Part shown: one piece after another, positions 17,493 through 26,033 of the stretch
How positions within the stretch are numbered: position 1 is the stretch's first letter
Layout: every line of letters starts with the position of its first letter
Assembly (NCBI GenBank): GCA_021324735.1
Contig: JAJPIO010000009.1
Span: 372,001-436,000, forward strand
Direction: 5' to 3'
Origin: Bacteroidota bacterium
GTDB taxonomy: Bacteria; Bacteroidota; Ignavibacteria; Palsa-1295
DNA length: 64,000 bases
Position numbers and translations under genes: made by a program
Notes under the pieces: generated by a model
What the model was told of the DNA's origin: nothing
Seen by the model: the letters and a program-made list of their open reading frames with translations, nothing else
Database searches by the model: none

Positions 17493-17673
17493 GATGTATA
17501 GCGAAGGTCTTTAGACCTGGGAAATAAAGATCAAAAGAGATTAAGAGTCCGGAGGACGACAGAAAATTCGGTGATTATGCCGATCATCTATCGTCCTCCG
17601 GACTTTCGGTTTTCATGCTCACCTGAACTCCGGGCATGAATGCCTTCGCTATACATCTTTCGTCCTTCGGACT
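17493..17673. repeat. Nested inverted-repeat element
   Basis: Outer perfect 15-bp arms GATGTATAGCGAAGG (17493-17507) and its complement (17643-17657). Inner perfect 14-bp arms AGTCCGGAGGACGA (17546-17559) and complement (17591-17604). A third, one-mismatch copy of the inner arm is at 17660-17673. The element fills the gap between the ABC exporter and hemL, whose 3' ends converge here. It has no coding potential, and a minus-strand frame crossing it is a run-on artefact. It has a MITE- or REP-cluster-like appearance. Confidence 0.65.
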
Positions 17674-17698
17674 ATTCGCAATCTCTTTCCTGGATACT

Positions 17699-18976
17699 TT
17701 ATTCGAACGCCTTACGAGCAGCCGCAACGGTTCTCTCCAGATCCTCATCGGTGTGCATCGTCGAAACGAACATCGCTTCAAATTGGGATGGGGCGAGATA
17801 AACCCCAATCTCCAGCATACCACGGAAGAATTTGCCATACACGTTGGTGTCTGCTGTGACGGCGCTTTCGTAATCGGTTACTTCTTTATCGGTAAAGAAA
17901 AGGCATAGCATCGAACCAACACGGGTTTGCGTCGCCTTAATACCGGCGGAGAGGACTGCTTCACCGATATGCTGCGCCAGCAAAGATGATTTTTTCTCCA
18001 GTGCCGGATATGGATTTTCGTCACGCAAAATTTTTAGCGTTGTAAGTCCCGCGACCATTGCGAGCGGATTGCCGCTTAATGTACCCGCTTGATAGACCGG
18101 CCCGAGCGGCGAGAGCATTTCCATAATATCACGACGTCCCCCAAAGGCACCAACCGGTAAACCGCCACCAATGATCTTTCCGAGCGTAGTGAGATCGGGT
18201 TTAATGCCGTATAATCCCTGCGCGCAATGGAGGCCAACACGAAAGCCGGTCATCACTTCATCGAAAATGAGGACGATACCTTCTCGGTCGCATATCTCAC
18301 GAAGTCCTTGCAAAAAGCCTGGCTGCGGTGGGACGACCCCCATATTGCCGGCAACAGGCTCCACGATGATCGCCGCGATCTGCCCTCGGTTCGAGCCAAC
18401 GAGCGCTTCCACACTTGGAAGATCGTTATACTGGGCATTGAGCGTATCCTTCGCCGTACCCGGCGTAACGCCCGGTGAGCTTGGCGCTCCTAATGTTAAA
18501 GCGCCACTGCCTGCTTTGATGAGAAAAGAATCGCCGTGGCCATGATAACAGCCTTCGAACTTGATGACCTTATCCCGGCCCGTGAATCCGCGAGCGAGGC
18601 GAATGGCGGATATCGTCGCTTCTGTGCCGCTGGAGACCATGCGAACGAGTTCGATCGAGGGTACGAGTTCGCGAACGAGTTCAGCAAGTTCGATCTCGAG
18701 TTCGGTCGGTGCCCCGAAACTGGTGCCGAGCGATGCTTGCTTTTTTATCGCCTCAACAACCATTGGATGCGAATGACCGATAATATGCGGACCCCACGAG
18801 CCGACGTAATCGATATAGCTATTCCCATCGGCATCCCAAATGTAAGCGCCTTCGCCACGAGTGATGAAGAGCGGTTCGCGTCCCACGGAGCGAAAGGCAC
18901 GAACGGGAGAATTAACGCCGCCCGGAATACTCTTCTGGGCGCGAAGAAAAAGTTGATGGCTTTTGGTATCTGTCAT
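17699..18976 (-). CDS. hemL: Glutamate-1-semialdehyde 2,1-aminomutase
   Basis: 425 residues. PLP enzyme that converts glutamate-1-semialdehyde to 5-aminolevulinate, the C5 entry to heme. Landmarks: [83 protein letters not shown], and the PLP-lysine in [18 protein letters not shown]. It is separated from upstream hemB by a repeat-filled 119 bases but shares strand and pathway with hemB, hemG and hemH. Confidence 0.96.
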   Translation of the reverse strand: MTDTKSHQLFLRAQKSIPGGVNSPVRAFRSVGREPLFITRGEGAYIWDADGNSYIDYVGSWGPHIIGHSHPMVVEAIKKQASLGTSFGAPTELEIELAELVRELVPSIELVRMVSSGTEATISAIRLARGFTGRDKVIKFEGCYHGHGDSFLIKAGSGALTLGAPSSPGVTPGTAKDTLNAQYNDLPSVEALVGSNRGQIAAIIVEPVAGNMGVVPPQPGFLQGLREICDREGIVLIFDEVMTGFRVGLHCAQGLYGIKPDLTTLGKIIGGGLPVGAFGGRRDIMEMLSPLGPVYQAGTLSGNPLAMVAGLTTLKILRDENPYPALEKKSSLLAQHIGEAVLSAGIKATQTRVGSMLCLFFTDKEVTDYESAVTADTNVYGKFFRGMLEIGVYLAPSQFEAMFVSTMHTDEDLERTVAAARKAFE

Positions 18977-18982
18977 AAAATG

Positions 18983-19109
18983 TAGCCGAGACCTTTAGGT
19001 CACGGTTGTCGGAGCCCCACATGTAGTCACGGTTTGGAGCAATCAGCGTGACCTAAAGGTCACGCTACACGCAAATCAGAGTAATACGCCGTGACCTAAA
19101 GGTCACGGC
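18983..19109. repeat. Three GTGACC-CTAAAG-type palindromes
   Basis: Copy 1 (18983-19005) is imperfect and in the opposite sense. Copy 2 has perfect 10-bp arms AGCGTGACCT/AGGTCACGCT (19045-19066). Copy 3 has arms GCCGTGACCT/AGGTCACGGC (19088-19109). Arms are separated by AA and flanked by GTAG/CTAC-like bases. Copy 3 supplies the stop codon and last four or five codons of hemB. Confidence 0.75.
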
Positions 19110-20148
19110 TACGAATCACATCGGCAGCCTGCAATGCAAAGTACGTAAGAATGATCGATGCACCGGCGCGCTTGATCGACGTTAAGCTTTCCAGCATCAC
19201 ACGTTCTTCATCGATCCAATCATTTCGGCCTGCGGCTTTGATCATTGAATATTCGCCGCTAACCTGGTAAGCGGCCGTTGGCATCGCAAATTGCTCGCGA
19301 ATGCGACGAATGATATCGAGCGAAGAGATCGCTGGCTTTACCATTACAATGTCCGCGCCTTCTTCGATATCGCGCTGGACGACGCGCAGTGCCTCATCCG
19401 AATTTGCGACATCCATTTGGTGCGAACGACGATCGCCGAAGCTTGGCGTGCTGCCGGCCGCATCACGAAACGGTCCGTAGAGGCCCGAGGCATATTTCGC
19501 TGAATAGCTCATGATGGGCAGCGTTGAAAATCCGCTTTGATCGAGTGCATCGCGAATGGCACCGATGCGGCCATCCATCATGTCGCTCGGTGAAATAAGA
19601 TCACTGCCTGCCTCGGCATGGCTTACCGCTTCGCGCACCAGCAGTTCGACCGTTTTATCATTTACAATTTCGATCTCACCATTGCGGTTACGTTCGACAA
19701 CGCCACAATGACCGTGTTCGGTATACTCACAGAGGCAGACATCGGTAGCGACCAATAGCTCGGGGAAGCGCTTTTTAATCTGGCGCACCGCGTTTTGGAT
19801 CACACCCTGATCGTTATACGCTTCCGAGCCATACTCGTCTTTGTTCTCAGGGATACCAAAGAGAATAATGCCGCCTAAGCGAGCCTCAAGTGCTGCTTCG
19901 CTGTTACGAAGAATGCCATCGATGCCGAGTTGCTCGACACCGGGCATGGAATCGATCGATTTACGAAAGCTCGGTTTATCTTCAACGACGAAGAGAGGGA
20001 GAATGAGATTGGAGGGCTGGAGTGTCGTTTCGCGAACGAGCCGCCGATGGCGTTCGGTCATACGCGTGCGGCGCGTACGCGAGCTTGGGCCGATAGCTAG
20101 TTCTTCGATCTCCAGATCGTGGTCGTGATGATGATGCGAGTGTGCCAT
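19096..20148 (-). CDS. hemB: Delta-aminolevulinic acid dehydratase (porphobilinogen synthase)
   Basis: 350 residues from ATG 20148; joins two aminolevulinates into porphobilinogen. Landmarks are RRTRMTERHRRLVRETTL, LILPLFVVE, VATDVCLCEYTEHGHCG (the Cys-rich zinc site, so a Zn-type enzyme), LISPSDMMDGRIGAIRDAL, the Schiff-base lysines in IMSYSAKYASGLYGPFRDA and VMVKPA. I prefer ATG 20148 over the upstream in-frame start at 20199 because it lies eight bases after the hemG stop. Two oddities appear. The N-terminus is His-rich (HSHHHHDHD), and the final RSRDL plus stop is encoded by an interspersed palindrome. Confidence 0.95.
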   Translation of the reverse strand: MAHSHHHHDHDLEIEELAIGPSSRTRRTRMTERHRRLVRETTLQPSNLILPLFVVEDKPSFRKSIDSMPGVEQLGIDGILRNSEAALEARLGGIILFGIPENKDEYGSEAYNDQGVIQNAVRQIKKRFPELLVATDVCLCEYTEHGHCGVVERNRNGEIEIVNDKTVELLVREAVSHAEAGSDLISPSDMMDGRIGAIRDALDQSGFSTLPIMSYSAKYASGLYGPFRDAAGSTPSFGDRRSHQMDVANSDEALRVVQRDIEEGADIVMVKPAISSLDIIRRIREQFAMPTAAYQVSGEYSMIKAAGRNDWIDEERVMLESLTSIKRAGASIILTYFALQAADVIRSRDL

Positions 20149-20156
20149 AGTGGCCG

Positions 20157-21485
20157 CTAAACAAGGCTCTTCGCGAGTTCCGTTGCATTGCGAATGCACG
20201 AACCCATCGAGATCCCGCCCCGGTAATTTCCGATGAAATGAAGCCCCGGATTGACCTTTTCGGCTTCCTCAATTGCTCGTAAAACCTTTCCGTATCCCAC
20301 ATTATATTGGGGAATCGCCCGTTTCCAAAGCTTAATGCGCTGAAACGCAGGGGGGCCATTCGGCTTCATCAGTTGCTCGACCTCGGCAATGCCCTTTTTT
20401 AATATCTCGTCTTCCGATCGGTTGGCGATCTCTTGGCGCTGGGCGCCGCCCGTAAGAACGGTGAGCAACACGTGCCCTTCGGGAGCGCGACCAGGAAAAT
20501 TAGAACTGGAAAAGATGATACCGAGAATATTACGCTTTTCGATAGAGGGAATAAGCCCCCCAAAGCCTTCCGGCGGCGTCGAAAACTGATCCACACGATA
20601 GCCGAGAAAGAGCACAGCCACCGGAGGATAGTTTATCATTGTAAGAACTTGCGAAAGCTCCGGTGCGAGTGGCTCGATCATCGGCGCAACGTGATAAGCC
20701 GGAAGCGAAAATATTATCTGTGGAGCTTCGAAGGTGCCGGTCGAAGAGGTAACGGTGTAGCCCCCCGAAGTTTTTTCGATCTTCAGCGCGCCGGTGTGTA
20801 ATTGCAATCGTGAAGCGAGCGATACACGAAGTGCATTTACAAGTTCGGAAAGGCCATTGGGAAAAGAGACCACACGCGTTTTTACTTTCCCTTTCTTTTG
20901 CGAGCGCCCTTTTGCCATGCCTCGGATGAGCGAACCCGCTTGTTGCTCGGCTTGCCACATGGAGCCAAACGCATAGCGCATGCTGAGCTTATTCGGATCA
21001 CCCGCATAAATACCCGTGATGAATGGATCGGCGGCATAATTAAAGACTTGTCGTCCCAGGCGCCGGGTTACGAACGATGCCGCCGATTCATCCTCTGCCT
21101 TTGTTTTTGCAATAAATGGCTCGAGGAGAATTCGAAGCTTGCCTCCCAACGAAAAGAGGGGAGTGGTAATGGCTTCGCCCGGACCCATGGGTACTTTCAC
21201 CCATTCGCCATTTTTGAGAATGAATCGCTTCTTCGATGTCGGATTTGCATCGATGACACGGTCCACAATGCCCGATTCGTTTATGAGATCGATCGTTGCT
21301 TGATTCTCGACTCGAAGAGAGTTTGGACCAGATTCGAGCAAATAACCTTCATCTCGGTCTGTTACGATCTTACCACCTGCTTTGGAGGACTCTTCCAATA
21401 CCAGAACATCTTTGCCTGCGCGGACGAGTTTGTGGGCTGCCGTCAGGCCGGATATACCGGCACCGATCACAATAACATCAGGCAC
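20157..21485 (-). CDS. hemG: Protoporphyrinogen/coproporphyrinogen oxidase (HemG/HemY family)
   Basis: 442-residue FAD enzyme. The dinucleotide fold opens the protein (VIVIGAGISGLTAAHKL, then VLVLEESSKAGGKIVT), followed by GYLLESGPNSLRV and a C-terminal FAD motif (GLHFIGNYRGGISMGSCI). It oxidises protoporphyrinogen IX or coproporphyrinogen III with oxygen, and the sequence does not tell which. Co-location with hemH, and presence of this oxygen-using type, fit an aerobic life. The 5' end overlaps the upstream phosphatase gene by eight bases, and the 3' end is eight bases from hemB. Confidence 0.92.
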   Translation of the reverse strand: MPDVIVIGAGISGLTAAHKLVRAGKDVLVLEESSKAGGKIVTDRDEGYLLESGPNSLRVENQATIDLINESGIVDRVIDANPTSKKRFILKNGEWVKVPMGPGEAITTPLFSLGGKLRILLEPFIAKTKAEDESAASFVTRRLGRQVFNYAADPFITGIYAGDPNKLSMRYAFGSMWQAEQQAGSLIRGMAKGRSQKKGKVKTRVVSFPNGLSELVNALRVSLASRLQLHTGALKIEKTSGGYTVTSSTGTFEAPQIIFSLPAYHVAPMIEPLAPELSQVLTMINYPPVAVLFLGYRVDQFSTPPEGFGGLIPSIEKRNILGIIFSSSNFPGRAPEGHVLLTVLTGGAQRQEIANRSEDEILKKGIAEVEQLMKPNGPPAFQRIKLWKRAIPQYNVGYGKVLRAIEEAEKVNPGLHFIGNYRGGISMGSCIRNATELAKSLV

Positions 21486-22236
21486 AAAGCATCTCCTTTA
21501 CTTTATCTGCAATACCAGGCGCACAACTTGCGAGGTGACCTCCGTCGATCGTTTTGCGACCTGTAAAATCGTAATATACTCCACCAGCTTCTTCAACGAT
21601 GACGCCGAGCGGTGCGGAATCCCAGATGGCCATGCGCGCATCGAGCATCGCTTCCGCGCGGCCGGTCGCGACGAGGATATGTCCCCAGCAATCACCCCAG
21701 CCACGATACAGACCAAAGGACTGTGTGATCGTATCGTACTTATCACGACCGATAAGCTGTTCAAGCCGAGAAGGACTCGTTGTACACACAAGGCTCTCAG
21801 AGAGAGAAGTTTTTTCAGATGCTCGCGCACGCTCACCATTCCAGTAGCAGCCTTTACCAATGCCTGCCGATACCGTCTCTTTCAATACCGGCAAGTGTAC
21901 GACGCCATGCGTAATAATACCATTCTCTTCTAGCGCGATGAGCACGCCATAGATCGGCACGCCATGAACGAAGCTTTTCGTGCCATCGAGCGGATCCAAT
22001 ATCCACCGGCGATTCGGGTTCGAGCCTTGAGTACCGTATTCTTCGCCAACGATCACATCATCGGGGAAATGCTCTCGGATGCGTGCTCGAAGATATTCTT
22101 CGGACTCTCGGTCCGCACGCGTGACCGGGCTCTCATCGCCCTTCGTTATAATTTCGAGCGAGCGTGACTGAAAATATTTCAGCGTGATATCACCCGCACG
22201 GCGGGCGATCTCTTCCATAAAGAGGCGAAGATCCAT
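21478..22236 (-). CDS. hisN: Inositol monophosphatase family phosphatase, HisN-like
   Basis: 252 residues of the Mg-dependent inositol-phosphatase fold. Metal motifs: VGEEYG, WILDPLDGTKSFVHGVP and WDSAPLGVIVEEAGG. The DPLDGTKSF variant and the length point to histidinol-phosphatase (HisN) rather than a true inositol phosphatase. It sits inside the heme block, overlapping hemG by eight bases and directly abutting hemH, with no his genes beside it. A different sugar- or nucleotide-phosphate substrate is therefore possible. Confidence 0.8.
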   Translation of the reverse strand: MDLRLFMEEIARRAGDITLKYFQSRSLEIITKGDESPVTRADRESEEYLRARIREHFPDDVIVGEEYGTQGSNPNRRWILDPLDGTKSFVHGVPIYGVLIALEENGIITHGVVHLPVLKETVSAGIGKGCYWNGERARASEKTSLSESLVCTTSPSRLEQLIGRDKYDTITQSFGLYRGWGDCWGHILVATGRAEAMLDARMAIWDSAPLGVIVEEAGGVYYDFTGRKTIDGGHLASCAPGIADKVKEMLCA

Positions 22237-23265
22237 TTATTCGTGTTGAAGCGCGTGAATTTCCTGAAGTGCCACGTCCGCAAGGCACTCGATGAAGAGC
22301 GGATGATCGTTGAGGCCCTTTATCACAATATAATTTACGATGCCGGCCTCGTGCGCCGTGTGTCGCTCCTCGATATTTAGCTCGTGCAATGTTTCGATGT
22401 GGTCGCTTACAAAGGCGATCGGAATGACAAGGAGGTCCGTAATGCCACGAGCGCCTAATGCGATCAGTGTTTCATGCGTGGATGGCTTTAGCCATTTTTT
22501 CGGTCCGACCTTGCTTTGGAAGGAAAGCATATATTCTTTATCGTGACCGCGCGCATCCATAACTAGCTCCATCGTCTCACGAATTTGCTCGGAGTAAGGA
22601 TCGCCACGCTTTACCATGTCCAACGGAGTACCGTGCGCGGAGAAGAGAAGCATCACTTTTGAGGGATCGGGAAATTGCGCCAGTCCTTCTTCGATCCGGG
22701 TGTTGAGTGCCTTGATATATTGGGGATGCTTATAATACTCCCGAATCCGCCGCTCGTTGAATTCAACGCCAAGTGCTTTTCGCTGCCGGTCCCACTCGTT
22801 AAAGCTCGAGCCGGCATTGGCCATTGCGTATTGCGGATAAAGCGGCAACAAGACTACATTCTTAATATTGTCTCGCTTCAGATTCTTTATCGCTTCCTCT
22901 GTATACGGTTTCCAATATCTGGCTGCGAGGCGAACGGTTACAGCTAATTCGGGATAATGCTTATCAAAATATTGCTGTAATGCGAGGAGTTGGTCTTCGG
23001 TCCGCTCGACGATAGGGGATTTGCCGCCGATCTCTGCATATTTCTTCTGCACCGACGGTGCGCGCCGTGAGGAGATCTGCCGGGCCAGGAATCGTTGAAA
23101 CCGAGGGCCGAACGGCAGCTCAAAAATATCGGGGTCATTAAAGAGATTATAGAGAAACGGCTCTACGGCCTCGAGCGAATCGGGGCCGCCAAATTGCAGG
23201 AGAACGATAGCGACGGGGGATATCACGGAATTTCGAAGGCAGGGAAACGAGATCGGGACAAGCAT
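22237..23265 (-). CDS. hemH: Ferrochelatase
   Basis: 342 residues; inserts ferrous iron into the porphyrin as the last heme step. Landmarks: VAIVLLQFGGPDSLEAVEPFLYNLFND near the start, LLFSAHGTPLDMVKRGDPY with the catalytic His, LSFQSKVGPKKWLKPST, and IPIAFVSDHIETLHEL with the second conserved His and Glu. The start at ATG 23265 has GGAGGG ten bases upstream. A GTG at 23226 would give a more family-typical N-terminus, so the first 13 residues are uncertain. The stop touches the start of the HisN-like gene. Confidence 0.93.
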   Translation of the reverse strand: MLVPISFPCLRNSVISPVAIVLLQFGGPDSLEAVEPFLYNLFNDPDIFELPFGPRFQRFLARQISSRRAPSVQKKYAEIGGKSPIVERTEDQLLALQQYFDKHYPELAVTVRLAARYWKPYTEEAIKNLKRDNIKNVVLLPLYPQYAMANAGSSFNEWDRQRKALGVEFNERRIREYYKHPQYIKALNTRIEEGLAQFPDPSKVMLLFSAHGTPLDMVKRGDPYSEQIRETMELVMDARGHDKEYMLSFQSKVGPKKWLKPSTHETLIALGARGITDLLVIPIAFVSDHIETLHELNIEERHTAHEAGIVNYIVIKGLNDHPLFIECLADVALQEIHALQHE

Positions 23266-23339
23266 GATTTCATGACCCTCCCTCGCCGGACATCTTCACC
23301 TCTATTTCCCGCCAGTACGTTGGTACCACACATGACAGT

Positions 23340-24506
23340 TCAGATCCTACCGGCGCCGGCAAGTTCCACTAACGCCCCCTTTAGCGCATCAAAGTCCGAT
23401 GGATCGTTATACACCTGTGACGAAATTCGGACATAGAGCTTCCCATTGGCATTCATGGCAGGAACTTCGATCCGGTGCTCATCAAAGAGCACGTCGTGCA
23501 ATTTGAGAACACGCTCATCCGTTGCATCCGGGTTGCCGGGCAGAGGAAATGTGCATAGATTAGCAAGCATATTCTCTGGAGTGCCCAGTGGCACACCGAG
23601 AGCAACGGAGATTTCCCGCCGAGCATCTACCAAGAGCTTACGCGTATACTCACGACTGCCCGCCGCAAAAAGCTTTTTATGAAATTCGATCCCGGCAGGA
23701 ATGCTCAGCCACGCCGTTGAGTCACGGGTGCCCGTCCAACCGAATTCGGTCTGATATCCGCCGCCGAGATAATGCGAGATCACCGTTGGATGGATCTTCG
23801 CCTGGTGCTTCTTATCCACCCACAGGAATGCCGCACCCTTTGGCGCAAAGAGCCACTTATGACAGTTGCCAACGTAATAGTCGGCGCCGAGTGTATCGAG
23901 ATGTAAGTCGATTTGTCCTGGCGCATGAGCGCCGTCGATGAGCACCGGTATGCCGCGCTCTTTGAACAGTGCAATAATCTTCTCGACTGGGAAAACAACT
24001 CCGGTTGGGCTAGTGATGTGATCTATCACTGCAAAGGCTGTTCTCGGTGTAATTGCCAGCCGGATGGCATCGATCACTTCCTCTGGATCTGCAATAGGAA
24101 AGGGAACCTCGGCGTCGACAACCGTAGCTCCGCAAAGTCCTGCAACATAGACCATCGTTTGACGAACCGCGCGATAGGCATGGCTGACGGTCAGCAGTTC
24201 TTCGCCAGGTTTAAACGTGGAAAGGAGCGATCGGAGCACGGCATTCGCACCCTCCGTCGCATTTTGTACGAATACCAAGTCTTCCACACGTGCGCCGACG
24301 AACAATGCAAGCTCTGCCTTTGACTTATCCAAATGCTGTGGCAATTCACGGGTCATGAAGCGGACCGGCTCCGCTTCCATCCGGTCCTGCCACTCGCGTT
24401 GTACCGCAAGAACCGCGTGCGGCGAGGCCCCGAAGGAACCGTGATTCAAAAAAATTATATCTTCATCTAAAGGCCACTGGGGACGGATTACTTTGCCAAA
24501 GGTCAT
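23340..24506 (-). CDS. Class V aminotransferase (isopenicillin-N epimerase-like)
   Basis: 388 residues of fold-type I PLP enzyme. Opens IIFLNHGSFGASPHAVLAVQREWQDRMEAEP, typical of the IPN-epimerase-like branch. Cofactor-binding FVQNATEGANAVLRSLL, AVIDHITSPTGVVFPV and VLIDGAHAPGQIDL follow, with the PLP-lysine in YYVGNCHKWLFAPKG. A C-terminal substrate domain ends with YNDPSDFDALKGALVEL. Epimerase, desulfurase or transaminase activity cannot be told apart here. It lies 74 bases upstream of hemH on the same strand and is divergent from the C39-like gene. Confidence 0.85.
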   Translation of the reverse strand: MTFGKVIRPQWPLDEDIIFLNHGSFGASPHAVLAVQREWQDRMEAEPVRFMTRELPQHLDKSKAELALFVGARVEDLVFVQNATEGANAVLRSLLSTFKPGEELLTVSHAYRAVRQTMVYVAGLCGATVVDAEVPFPIADPEEVIDAIRLAITPRTAFAVIDHITSPTGVVFPVEKIIALFKERGIPVLIDGAHAPGQIDLHLDTLGADYYVGNCHKWLFAPKGAAFLWVDKKHQAKIHPTVISHYLGGGYQTEFGWTGTRDSTAWLSIPAGIEFHKKLFAAGSREYTRKLLVDARREISVALGVPLGTPENMLANLCTFPLPGNPDATDERVLKLHDVLFDEHRIEVPAMNANGKLYVRISSQVYNDPSDFDALKGALVELAGAGRI

Positions 24507-24550
24507 ATTGGGCCGTTAAACGTAAAGTTGCTAAGCGATGAATCCTTTGG

Positions 24551-24571
24551 ACCCTAAACCCTAACCCCTGC
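24551..24571. repeat. Short 7-bp-period tract (ACCCTAA)
   Basis: ACCCTAA twice in tandem (24551-24564), then the decayed CCCCTGC, in the short divergent gap between the aminotransferase and the C39-like gene. With only two full units the period could be chance; it is listed because the same period recurs elsewhere. Confidence 0.35.
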
Positions 24572-24593
24572 TCGCCTGTTTGTCCGGCTCCTT

Positions 24594-25457
24594 ATGGGTT
24601 TTTATCCTCAATCGAACCGGTGGCAATGTGGGCCGTTCGCGCTGAAGCATGCGATGGCTATTGTCGGCTTGTTCGTGGATGAGAAAGCCATTACAAAGGC
24701 CGCACGAAGCACCCGGGGTGGCACGGACGAGAAGATGCTGCGTCGAGCTGCCGATCGCTACGATTGCCGCTTGCAGGAAATACGCCGCTTTAATGAGGAT
24801 TCTGCCTTCAAGTCACTGACGACCGCTCTGGCCGCGGGCCGGCCTTGCCTTATTTGTATCAATCAGTGGGGGCATTGGGTTACCATCGTAGGCTTCGATG
24901 CCAGGAGCGAGCGGTTTGTCGTCATCGATAGCGAAAAGGACCCGGTGGTTCGCATCCCGGCCTGGAGCGAGCTCAAGCGCCGGTGGGTATTCAATGAATA
25001 CGACCGGGATGGCAAGCTGAAGCAATATTACGATCTTTACGTATTACGTCCGAAGTTCAGGGTGCAAACGAAGGCTAATTTTTCGCTGAAGCGTGCTCAG
25101 TTTCTTCGGCGTGCCGGAAATGCTCAGTTTATTAAGCATTTCGACGAATATGTGAGCGACCTGCTCAATATTGCGCGGCCTGGTTCGTCAAGGACAGGTA
25201 CGGCAGCCGTATTTTCCATGGCTGAGTTTCTCCGACGGCATAGCAAAATGCTGTTGGAAACGGTGCGATATTGGCACGAGCAAACGACCGAGGCGCAGCT
25301 TCGGCGGGTGCTTAACAACATGCGCTTTGTAGCTGAAACGTATGGTCTTGTTATCCGTCAGGAGGACGAAAAACGGACGATCGCGTCTTTTTCAGCTTTG
25401 CTCATGACATGGGCAACTACGCATGAGCCTCTCGAAGAAGCATTGTACGGCGAATAG
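24594..25457 (+). CDS. C39-like papain-fold protein with helical C-terminus
   Basis: 287 residues. Residues about 9-110 show the C39 peptidase layout: RWQCGPFALKHAMAIVG with oxyanion Gln and catalytic Cys (about 11-12), then GHWVTIVGFD with catalytic His (about 92), and VVIDSEKDP with the third member Asp. A second half of about 150 residues is helical and basic and is not recognised. No signal peptide, membrane helices or ABC domain are present, so this is not a bacteriocin-exporting C39 transporter; a free cytoplasmic peptidase or peptidase-like protein is more likely. It is 30 bases upstream of hslV on the same strand. Confidence 0.65.
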   Translation: MGFYPQSNRWQCGPFALKHAMAIVGLFVDEKAITKAARSTRGGTDEKMLRRAADRYDCRLQEIRRFNEDSAFKSLTTALAAGRPCLICINQWGHWVTIVGFDARSERFVVIDSEKDPVVRIPAWSELKRRWVFNEYDRDGKLKQYYDLYVLRPKFRVQTKANFSLKRAQFLRRAGNAQFIKHFDEYVSDLLNIARPGSSRTGTAAVFSMAEFLRRHSKMLLETVRYWHEQTTEAQLRRVLNNMRFVAETYGLVIRQEDEKRTIASFSALLMTWATTHEPLEEALYGE

Positions 25458-25487
25458 CACTACGCATTCTCCACCTTTATCAGAGTT

Positions 25488-26024
25488 ATGAAAATCAGAT
25501 CGACCACAGTTTTAGGGATTGTTAAAGATGGCAAAGCGGCACTTGGCTCTGATGGCCAGGTTACGATGGGCAATACGGTTATGAAGGGGAATGCGAAGAA
25601 ACTTCGTGTCCTTCACAACGGCCACGTTATTGCCGGATTTGCCGGTTCAACGAGCGACGCTCTCACACTATACGATCGCTTTAATAGCAAGCTCGATGAG
25701 TTTCGTGGTAATGTACCACGCGCCGTTGTGGAATTGGGGAAAGACTGGCGGCAGGATAAATATCTTCGCCGTTTAGAAGCGATGCTCGGTGTAGTAAGCC
25801 GCGAGCATGCCTATCTCCTTTCCGGTACCGGCGACGTTATCGAACCGGAGAATGGTATTGTGGCAATTGGCTCAGGCGGTCCCTACGCACTTGCAGCGGC
25901 ACGGGCCTTCCTAAAGGCGAAGCCGGAAATGAGCGCGCGGGAGATCGTGGAGGAATCGCTTAAGATCTCGGGCGAGATCTGCATTTATAGCAATACCAAT
26001 ATTACTGTCGAAAGCTTAGACTAA
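25488..26024 (+). CDS. hslV: HslV, ATP-dependent protease peptidase subunit
   Basis: 178 residues, the usual length. After a short propeptide (MKIRS) the nucleophile Thr begins the mature chain (TTVLGIVKDGKAALGSDGQVTMG). NAKKLRVL, GFAGSTSDALTLYDRF, LEAMLGVV and IVAIGSGGPYALAAARAF are standard. It forms the double hexameric proteolytic core that HslU feeds. HslU follows after nine bases, so the two form an operon, possibly including the upstream C39-like gene. Confidence 0.97.
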   Translation: MKIRSTTVLGIVKDGKAALGSDGQVTMGNTVMKGNAKKLRVLHNGHVIAGFAGSTSDALTLYDRFNSKLDEFRGNVPRAVVELGKDWRQDKYLRRLEAMLGVVSREHAYLLSGTGDVIEPENGIVAIGSGGPYALAAARAFLKAKPEMSAREIVEESLKISGEICIYSNTNITVESLD

Positions 26025-26033
26025 GATTTTTAG

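Noticed and set aside
17584-17838. 84-codon minus-strand frame entering the nested inverted repeat
   Set aside because: Out-of-frame shadow of the hemL 3' end that reads on into a non-coding repeat.
20898-21566. 222-codon plus-strand frame
   Set aside because: Antisense to the conserved hemG frame; no family resemblance and no ribosome site.
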